From the NCBI GenBank assembly GCA_024280785.1, contig JAJRPK010000017.1, positions 1 to 6,991 of the forward strand: DNA of 6,991 nt. Direction: 5' to 3'. The stretch's first letter is position 1, and each line of letters opens with the position of its first letter. The DNA is from Gammaproteobacteria bacterium. GTDB lineage: Bacteria > Pseudomonadota > Gammaproteobacteria > Pseudomonadales > UBA7434. A program made the translations under genes and the position numbers. Under the pieces are notes generated by a model. It was given only the letters and a program-made list of their open reading frames with translations. It had not been told where the DNA came from and made no database searches. Shown here piece by piece: positions 1 through 4,564 of this stretch.

Positions 1-68
1 CCTTCCTGATTTATATGGGCTATTAGGAACTGTCACCAGTCATTCCATTTCCAGCTTGATATAAAGTA

Positions 69-97
69 TTGACGAAGTAGACAGATCGGTCTATATT
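69..97 (+). promoter_or_regulatory. Sigma70-type promoter for the DUF1348 gene
   Basis: The -35 element is TTGACG (69-74) and the -10 element is TATATT (92-97), with a 17-bp spacer. Both are close to the sigma70 consensus. A near-perfect palindrome fills the spacer and runs into the -10, which is the classic layout for a repressible promoter. The mRNA would start near 104, giving an untranslated leader of about 130 bases. The elements are seen directly; promoter activity is inferred. Confidence 0.7.
78..93. promoter_or_regulatory. TetR-family operator palindrome O1
   Basis: TAGACAGATCGGTCTA is a 16-bp inverted repeat centred on GATC with one mismatched base pair. It lies between the -35 and -10 elements, so a bound repressor would block RNA polymerase. 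The TAGAC-N6-GTCTA form resembles operators of TetR-family repressors such as NemR (TAGACC-N4-GGTCTA, recalled from memory). No TetR gene lies in this window, so the regulator is unidentified; it could be encoded just left of position 1. Confidence 0.6.
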
Positions 98-108
98 TGC
101 CGTAGAAG

Positions 109-124
109 TATACAAATCTGTCTG
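109..124. promoter_or_regulatory. Second, degenerate TetR-type operator O2
   Basis: TATACAAATCTGTCTG matches the upstream palindrome at 12 of 16 positions, with the right half-site (ATC-GTCT) better kept than the left. The centre-to-centre distance to O1 is 31 bp, about three helical turns, so both sites lie on the same DNA face. It sits just after the expected transcription start. This suggests cooperative binding of two repressor dimers, which is inference. Confidence 0.4.
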
Positions 125-150
125 CTTAGCGGCAGTCGATGATTTTTTAT

Positions 151-199
151 CTACATAGCTTTGCCTGGATCATTTCAACTACATAGCTTCAACTACATA
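151..199 (+). repeat. Short degenerate repeats in the DUF1348 leader
   Basis: CTACATAGCTT occurs at 151-161 and 179-189, and TTCAACTACATA at 174-185 and 188-199, so the second pair is spaced 14 bp apart. Further TTTCA and CAAC variants run on to about 226. The stretch is A/C/T-rich and G-poor, consistent with an unstructured untranslated leader. No function is recognised. Confidence 0.5.
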
Positions 200-237
200 A
201 TTTCAACAACCGCATTTCAGCAACAACGGAGATCTCC

Positions 238-648
238 ATGACCACTGCCCTTAAACCCCCTTTTGATGAAAAAACTGCCATAGAGAAGGTGCAGCGAGCC
301 GAAGATTTGTGGAATGGTAAAGACCCCGAGAAAATTGCACTGGCCTACACCGAAGATTCTAAGTGGCGTAACCGCAACGAATTTGTTCAAGGCCGCGAAG
401 CCATCACCCAGTTATTAACGCGAAAATGGAATCGAGAACTCGATTACAAACTAAAAAAGCAGCTATTCACTTTTTCGGATAACCGGATTGCGGTTCACTT
501 TCAATACGAATACCACGACGACAGTGGCCAGTGGTTTAGAGCCTACGGCAATGAGCACTGGGAATTTGATGAGCAGGGCCTAATGCAAACACGGGATGCC
601 AGCATTAATGAGCTGGCGATAAAAGAGTCTGAACGGCAAATCCGCTAA
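238..648 (+). CDS. NTF2-like DUF1348 family protein
   Basis: A 136-residue soluble protein with no signal peptide or membrane segment. It matches the DUF1348 family (SnoaL/NTF2-like alpha+beta cone fold), whose biochemical function is not established; no catalytic claim is made. Family-like blocks are the N-terminal helix with AEDLWNGKDP (21-30), YTEDSKWRNR (37-46), GREAI (52-56), the basic TRKWNRELDY (61-70), DNRIAVHFQYEYHDDSG (81-97) and FRAYGNEHWEFDEQGLM (100-116). The start is supported by GGAG at 228-231, six bases before the ATG. As I recall the family, members run to about 150 residues with a conserved tail containing WPLG and HPGLS; this protein stops at ERQIR and lacks that tail. It has its own promoter with TetR-type operators. 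In other bacteria such genes often lie beside TetR regulators and redox enzymes, but here the downstream neighbour is phoB. The family call is firm; the physiological role is unknown. Confidence 0.88.
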   Translation: MTTALKPPFDEKTAIEKVQRAEDLWNGKDPEKIALAYTEDSKWRNRNEFVQGREAITQLLTRKWNRELDYKLKKQLFTFSDNRIAVHFQYEYHDDSGQWFRAYGNEHWEFDEQGLMQTRDASINELAIKESERQIR

Positions 649-672
649 TTATAGGCGCAAGGACTGTCTGGG

Positions 673-696
673 TTTACTACCGGTAGCTTTAGTAAA
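673..696. other. Weak AT-rich stem-loop after the DUF1348 gene
   Basis: TTTACTA (673-679) pairs perfectly with TAGTAAA (690-696) around a 10-base loop. The left arm overlaps an alternative perfect palindrome, CTACCGGTAG (677-686). The stem is AT-rich and is followed by A's rather than T's on the + strand, so it is not a convincing intrinsic terminator. No better terminator is visible in the gap before phoB. Confidence 0.25.
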
Positions 697-731
697 AAAG
701 GCGATAATAAATTCTTGTTCGCTGCAAGCTA

Positions 732-753
732 CCTTCACATTAATGTCACATTT
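732..753 (+). promoter_or_regulatory. Pho box upstream of phoB
   Basis: Two direct repeats with an 11-bp period: CCTTCAC (732-738) then ATTA, and ATGTCAC (743-749) then ATTT. They match the PhoB half-site CTGTCAT at 4 of 7 and 5 of 7 positions (6 of 7 if the final C is allowed), with AT-rich spacers. PhoB binds such repeats as a head-to-tail dimer, so this suggests phoBR autoactivation, as in E. coli. It lies about 40 bp above the best -10 candidate, farther than usual. Weaker half-site-like sequences continue towards the promoter, for example CGGGCAT at 775-781. Confidence 0.6.
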
Positions 754-791
754 CTAGCGTAGTCTTCAGACTCGCGGGCATTAATTAGCGA

Positions 792-797
792 TATACT
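792..797 (+). promoter_or_regulatory. Candidate -10 element for phoB
   Basis: TATACT is a good sigma70 -10 hexamer. No recognisable -35 lies 17 bp upstream, where the bases are GACTCG. That is typical of promoters that need an activator, and a PhoB half-site-like CGGGCAT ends 10 bp upstream. The implied leader to phoB is about 90 bases. GATAAT at 812-817 is an alternative. Confidence 0.4.
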
Positions 798-894
798 GCC
801 TTTTTTAAAGCGATAATACCTAAGTAACTTTTACGTGAAATGACGATACTTATGCCTGTTACGGTAAGCTGAACACCGAGTAAATAAGCTTAAT

Positions 895-1614
895 ATGGCC
901 GATTTAAAAATACTTATAGTGGACGATGAAGCCCCCATCCGGGAGATGATTCGCGTAGCATTTGAGCTAGCGGGCTTCGCATGCGATGAAGCTGCTTCGG
1001 CCGCTGAAGCACTACCGTTGATCTTTGACAACAAACCCGATTTGATTTTGCTCGACTGGATGATGCCCGAAGTTAGTGGCTTGGAACTGCTAAGGCGACT
1101 AAAACATGACGATGCAACCCGTGAAATACCGGTCATTCTGTTAACCGCTAAAGTAGACGAACAAAATGCGGTTCAGGGTTTAGATGCCGGTGCCGATGAC
1201 TATGTCACTAAACCCTTTAGACCCAAAGAGCTCTTGTCCCGCATCAAAGCAATTCTGCGCCGAGCCGAAGGATTAGCCACACAAGACAACTTAGTCGTCG
1301 AGAGTTTAAGACTTGACCCCGTGGGGCACAGAGTCTTTTTGGAAGAACAACCCATTAATGTCGGTCCAACTGAATTTCGACTGCTAAAATTTTTTATGAC
1401 TCACCCCGAACGAGCTTATTCTCGCGCCCAATTGCTAGATCAAGTCTGGGGGAATAACGTCTACGTTGAAGAACGAACGGTGGATGTCCATATTCGTAGA
1501 TTGCGTCAAACACTTAAATCCCCTGTTAGCAATGTGGATTGCGGCCGTTATATCCAGACAGTCAGAGGGACAGGCTACCGGTTTTCGGCCAAAGAAGGAC
1601 TAAAAAATCTATGA
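895..1614 (+). CDS. phoB: Phosphate regulon response regulator PhoB
   Basis: Cytoplasmic OmpR/PhoB-family transcription factor of 239 residues (E. coli PhoB has 229). When phosphorylated by PhoR it binds Pho boxes and activates phosphate-starvation genes. The receiver domain covers about residues 5-122: acidic pair D10-D11 in IVDDE, phospho-acceptor D54 in LLDWMMPE, switch T84 in LLTAK and K106 in VTKPF. The winged-helix DNA-binding domain covers about 132-232, with recognition helix VEERTVDVHIRRLRQTL (191-207) and the C-terminal wing hairpin YIQTVRGTGYRF (219-230). All key residues are present. The start has only a weak ribosome site (AAG at 886-888), but it gives the expected N-terminus right before KILIVDDE. 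The gene is followed by phoR after 110 bp, and a Pho box upstream suggests autoregulation. A generic OmpR-family regulator is the alternative, but the partner phoR and downstream pst genes make PhoB near certain. Confidence 0.97.
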   Translation: MADLKILIVDDEAPIREMIRVAFELAGFACDEAASAAEALPLIFDNKPDLILLDWMMPEVSGLELLRRLKHDDATREIPVILLTAKVDEQNAVQGLDAGADDYVTKPFRPKELLSRIKAILRRAEGLATQDNLVVESLRLDPVGHRVFLEEQPINVGPTEFRLLKFFMTHPERAYSRAQLLDQVWGNNVYVEERTVDVHIRRLRQTLKSPVSNVDCGRYIQTVRGTGYRFSAKEGLKNL

Positions 1615-1652
1615 TCGAACTGCTTGGTTTTAGTTATCATATAAAATACTGA
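1611..1652 (+). CDS. Possible 13-codon minigene overlapping the phoB stop
   Basis: An ATG at 1611 overlaps the phoB TGA as ATGA, an arrangement that allows translational coupling. It opens a 13-codon frame encoding MIELLGFSYHIKY and ending in TGA at 1650-1652. No clear ribosome site of its own is seen. It may be chance. If translated, it would affect ribosome traffic into the phoB-phoR gap. Reported only as a low-confidence possibility. Confidence 0.12.
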   Translation: MIELLGFSYHIKY

Positions 1653-1679
1653 CCCGTAAAAATTTACTGGCAAGATAAC
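1633..1679. repeat. Nested inverted repeats between phoB and phoR
   Basis: The outer arms GTTATC (1633-1638) and GATAAC (1674-1679) enclose the palindrome GTAAA-AA-TTTAC (1656-1667). All arms are short and AT-rich. The pattern could be a weak RNA fold in the phoBR transcript or chance. There is no T-run that would make it a terminator, and no convincing separate phoR promoter is seen in this gap. Confidence 0.25.
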
Positions 1680-1724
1680 ATGATAGTCTCTGTTCTAACA
1701 TTTCCACTCTTTTTCGAGTACTAG

Positions 1725-3068
1725 ATGAATTCGCTCTATAGAGATGAGTTACTTAAGCTGGGTCTTTTATTGTCCCTCGGCTATCTTATTGGAAGTCAAT
1801 GGGACTATGCCTGGGCTGGACTCGCAATAGCATTATGTTTTTACATTTTGATGATGCTACGGTACTACCGTCATTTTAATGATTGGTTAGATAATCGAGG
1901 GCTCAGCAAAAAGCCATTGGTCAATACCTTTTGGTCAACGATCATAGACCAAATTCAACGATTGCTGAATGAACTTCGCAATGAACAACAGCTCCTGCGC
2001 GAAGATGTCGAATATTTCAAAGAATCATTTCAGGCGCTAGATAACGGCGTGGTAGTCATCGATCATGCGGGTAAAATTGACTGGTGTAACAAATCGACCC
2101 TTGATCTACTCGGCATACAATTAGAACGCGACAAAGGAGAGTTATTAGTAAATCTAATTCGGGCGCCAGAATTTAATCGTTATTTAGAGCAGCAGCAATT
2201 CGATCAGCCACTCATTCTGGTATCCCCTCGCTCGCCCCAACTCCACCTTGAAATACAGGCGACAATTTTCAGGCACAACCATACCCTTGTTTTTGCACGC
2301 GATATTAGCGATGTGTATATCCTGGAAAAAATGCGCCGAGACTTTGTCGCCAATGTCTCCCACGAACTTCGAACACCTCTTACGGTGATCACCGGCTATC
2401 TGGAAACGCTCAAAGATAATATTGAAGGGCTACCCGACATCTGGCCTCGAGCCATCGAACAAATGCTTGTCCAGTCTCATCGAATGGATACCATGGTAGA
2501 GGACCTCATTGCACTGTCCCGCCTCGAATCGGTGCCCAAATCTCAAAGCCATACTGATAGGGTCACCATCGAAGGCTTATTGACTGGCTTAGTATCAGAC
2601 GCCAAGTTACCGTTCCCTAAAAAATCTATTAGCTTAGACATTGCTACCGATACTTTTCAGCATCAAACACCACCGCTTAAATGGCCGTTACAGATGATCG
2701 GCAATTATGATGAACTCCACAGCGCGTTATCTAATCTCATTCAAAATGCCATCAAGTACACTTCGGACAGCGGTAAGATTCAAATTTCCTGTAAGTGTGT
2801 ACGCAACAATATGCTGATCGAAGTCCAGGATGACGGTGAGGGAATCGACGCCATTCATATCCCAAGATTGACCGAACGTTTTTATCGCGTGGATAGTAGC
2901 CGGACATCCTCTACCGGAGGAACCGGTCTAGGGCTTGCAATCGTTAAGCACGTTTTGGCTCGGCACAACGCCGAACTGACTATCCACAGTGTCGTTGGCA
3001 AAGGCAGTCGCTTTATTTGCACTTTCCCACTAGAGGTTCTGGAATCAGAGCAGCCCACCGATAATTAA
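1725..3068 (+). CDS. phoR: Phosphate regulon sensor histidine kinase PhoR
   Basis: Inner-membrane histidine kinase of 447 residues (E. coli PhoR has 431) that phosphorylates PhoB when phosphate is scarce and dephosphorylates it otherwise. The N-terminus has two closely spaced hydrophobic segments (about 9-22 and 29-46) with almost no periplasmic loop, as in PhoR, which receives its signal from the Pst transporter and PhoU rather than binding phosphate itself. A basic linker follows, then a PAS domain (about 97-195, from FQALDNGVVVIDHAG). The dimerisation/phosphotransfer helix carries H213 in SHELRTPLT. The ATPase domain has the N box SNLIQNAIKYT (336-346), G1 DDGEGI (369-374), F box ERFYRVD (384-390) and G2 GGTGLGLAIV (398-407). 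The gene looks intact. A TAG stop lies in frame immediately before the ATG (1722-1724), so no longer N-terminus is possible; the ribosome site is weak (GAG at 1716-1718). It is probably co-transcribed with phoB. Confidence 0.97.
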   Translation: MNSLYRDELLKLGLLLSLGYLIGSQWDYAWAGLAIALCFYILMMLRYYRHFNDWLDNRGLSKKPLVNTFWSTIIDQIQRLLNELRNEQQLLREDVEYFKESFQALDNGVVVIDHAGKIDWCNKSTLDLLGIQLERDKGELLVNLIRAPEFNRYLEQQQFDQPLILVSPRSPQLHLEIQATIFRHNHTLVFARDISDVYILEKMRRDFVANVSHELRTPLTVITGYLETLKDNIEGLPDIWPRAIEQMLVQSHRMDTMVEDLIALSRLESVPKSQSHTDRVTIEGLLTGLVSDAKLPFPKKSISLDIATDTFQHQTPPLKWPLQMIGNYDELHSALSNLIQNAIKYTSDSGKIQISCKCVRNNMLIEVQDDGEGIDAIHIPRLTERFYRVDSSRTSSTGGTGLGLAIVKHVLARHNAELTIHSVVGKGSRFICTFPLEVLESEQPTDN

Positions 3069-3178
3069 TCTCCCGCTACTCACTTCATTCGTACCTTTCA
3101 TTGCCAAAGAAACTTGCTCATCCGTTGAAACCTCCATTAGATTTACCCTTACAACTCTTGTTAATTTTCAACCAACCC
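3069..3178 (+). terminator. Candidate Rho-dependent termination region after phoR
   Basis: The stretch after the phoR stop is strongly C-rich and G-poor on the transcript strand: by hand count of 3069-3180, about 37 C and 9 G in 112 bases. It has no evident stem-loop and no intrinsic terminator. C-over-G, unstructured RNA is the known signature of Rho loading sites. It would separate the phoBR transcript from the PhoB-driven pstS promoter just downstream. Compositional evidence only. Confidence 0.35.
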
Positions 3179-3252
3179 CTGTCTTCAAGCCGTCTTCAGG
3201 CCGTCATCAAATAATCACAACATTTGTCACTAAAATGTCATATTCCTGTCTT
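3179..3252 (+). promoter_or_regulatory. Array of seven PhoB half-sites upstream of pstS
   Basis: Seven half-sites are seen: CTGTCTT (3179), CCGTCTT (3190), CCGTCAT (3201), TAATCAC (3212), TTGTCAC (3224), ATGTCAT (3235) and CTGTCTT (3246). The steps are 11, 11, 11, 12, 11 and 11 bp. All but the fourth carry the GTC core of the PhoB consensus CTGTCAT. The best full box is 3224-3241. PhoB dimers bind pairs of such repeats and recruit sigma70, so this is a strong phosphate-starvation promoter region for pstS and probably the genes after it. Its length suggests three or more PhoB dimers. Confidence 0.88.
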
Positions 3253-3260
3253 ACGATGTT

Positions 3261-3266
3261 TAGATA
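3261..3266 (+). promoter_or_regulatory. Candidate -10 element of the pstS promoter
   Basis: TAGATA starts 8 bases after the last PhoB half-site, close to the roughly 10-base spacing of known Pho promoters in which the Pho box replaces the -35. The match to TATAAT is only partial, as expected for an activator-dependent promoter. Transcription would begin near 3273, leaving a leader of about 55 bases. Confidence 0.45.
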
Positions 3267-3328
3267 GCGACTTAACATTGACCTCGACAACCTTTCAACA
3301 TTAATAATCTCGTCAGGAGATAGCGAAG

Positions 3329-4372
3329 ATGAAAAAAACACTGATTATTGCCTCTGTAGCACTTATCGTTTCCAGCGCCCTTACTGCCGCAGGTAGCCGC
3401 GATTATATAGAGATAGTCGGCTCTTCCACGGTCTATCCATTTGCTGCGGTTGTTGCAGAAAAATTTGGTAAAAGAAGCCAGTTTAAAACACCGAAAATCG
3501 AATCTACAGGGTCCGGCGGTGGAATGAAGCTCTTTTGTAAAGGTATTGGGCTTAACTATCCCGACATAACCAATTCATCGCGTCGAATTAAGCAAACCGA
3601 GTTTGAGATGTGCCAAAAAAACGGAGTGACTGACATCGTCGAAGTATTGATCGGCTACGATGGTATTGTCTTCGCTAATTCGAAGAACGCCAAGCAATTG
3701 CATCTAGAACGCCGAGATATTTATCTCGCTCTGGCAGAACAAGTTCCCAACCCAGATGGATCGGAAACGTTTATTTCTAATCCATATACTACTTGGAAGG
3801 ATGTTAATTCCGATTTGCCCGCCATAAAAATTGAAGTGCTGGGTCCACCACCCACATCCGGCACAAGAGACGCATTTGCCGAATTAGCGATGGAAGGAGG
3901 CTGCAAATCCTTTAACTGGATTAAAACGTTGAAGAAGTCGAATAAGGCAAGGTATAAACAGCGCTGCCATACTATTCGCGAAGATGGCGTTTATATTGAA
4001 GCGGGCGAAAATGACAATCTTATCGTGAGTAAGCTCAACGCTAATCCCACGGCTTTTGGAATCTTTGGCTTTAGTTTTCTAGACCAAAATGCTGATAAAG
4101 TCCAAGGGTCCGTTATCGAAAATAATCTACCCACTTTCGAGTCCATTGCATCAGGTGATTACAACATATCTCGGCCACTTTATTTCTACGTCAAAAAAGC
4201 CCATATTGGTATTGTGCCCGGCATGAAAGGTTACTTAAAAGAATTTACCTCTGAAGCAGCTTGGGGCAGCGACGGATATCTTGCAGAAAAAGGGATGATC
4301 CCTTTAGATGGCACTACTCGAAAAGAAATTGGGGCGACCGTAAAAAAATTGAAGCTGCTAGCACTTTAATTT
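3329..4372 (+). CDS. pstS: Periplasmic phosphate-binding protein PstS
   Basis: Substrate-binding subunit of the high-affinity phosphate ABC importer, 346 residues. It binds phosphate in the periplasm and delivers it to PstC-PstA. The N-terminus is a Sec signal peptide (MKK, then a hydrophobic core to about residue 17, probable cleavage near TAA/G at 20-22). Residues 31-38 GSSTVYPF form the hallmark phosphate-binding loop. STGSGGG (59-65), NSSRRI (82-87), the GYDGIVFANS strand (109-118) and TSGTRDAF (176-183) are the other family blocks that line the cleft. The lack of a lipobox cysteine indicates a soluble periplasmic protein. The start is well supported by AGGAG at 3315-3319, nine bases before the ATG. 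The protein has four cysteines (C70, C95, C192, C213), possibly disulfide-bonded. It resembles the roughly 340-residue PstS subfamily of aquatic proteobacteria more than E. coli PstS. The gene stands alone behind its own Pho array and is followed by a strong hairpin, consistent with higher expression than pstC and pstA. The stop codon TAA is at 4367-4369 and the listed end includes three trailing bases. Confidence 0.95.
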
Positions 4373-4398
4373 TCAAGCTGGCAATTCTATTCTGCAAC

Positions 4399-4438
4399 AG
4401 GTATAAAGAGTGATCTTTTGCTATCGCTCTTTATACCT
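4399..4438 (+). other. Strong stem-loop between pstS and pstC
   Basis: AGGTATAAAGAG (4399-4410) pairs perfectly with 4427-4438. The stem continues inward with a T-G wobble (4411/4426) and three more pairs (4412-4414 with 4423-4425), giving a 16-bp stem around an 8-base loop (4415-4422). No T-run follows, only AACTAATTCTCT, so it is not a standard intrinsic terminator. Its place after the most highly expressed gene of an ABC operon suggests a 3'-end stabiliser or partial terminator that raises PstS relative to the membrane subunits. This role is inferred from other operons. Confidence 0.7.
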
Positions 4439-4494
4439 AACTAATTCTCTTAATGAGTGCCTGGCCTTTGTAATTTTTGCTCCAGCATTTGTTA

Positions 4495-4526
4495 CTGACT
4501 TTAGTCTGTTCTTCGTCAGCTATTCT
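4495..4526 (+). promoter_or_regulatory. Degenerate Pho box and possible -10 before pstC
   Basis: CTGACTT (4495-4501) and CTGTTCT (4506-4512) are 11 bp apart with a TAGT spacer and match the PhoB half-site at 4 of 7 and 5 of 7 positions. TATTCT (4521-4526) follows after 8 bases, the same gap as in the pstS promoter. A weak internal PhoB-dependent promoter for pstC is possible. The low match means chance is a serious alternative. Confidence 0.3.
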
Positions 4527-4564
4527 GTAAACAAGTAAATCAACAATCAGGTGTTACGCCAACA

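Noticed and set aside
1..36. Possible divergent TetR gene start (GTG at 34-36, minus strand)
   Set aside because: Twelve codons to the edge with no helix-turn-helix visible and no ribosome site; nearby minus-strand ATGs meet stops at once.
2..64. Open + strand frame ending in TAA at 62-64, a possible tail of an upstream gene
   Set aside because: Only 20 codons, with no recognisable motif; a frame this short is often open by chance.
673..696. Intrinsic terminator for the DUF1348 gene
   Set aside because: AT-rich stem with no following T-run on the + strand; the A-run after it does not fit either direction.
831..1136. Minus-strand open frame of 101 codons
   Set aside because: Mostly antisense to phoB and serine-rich low-complexity translation; a shadow of the real gene.
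1624..1652. Separate promoter for phoR
   Set aside because: TTGGTT and TATAAA are present but their spacing (10 bp) is wrong for sigma70, and other pairings are poor.
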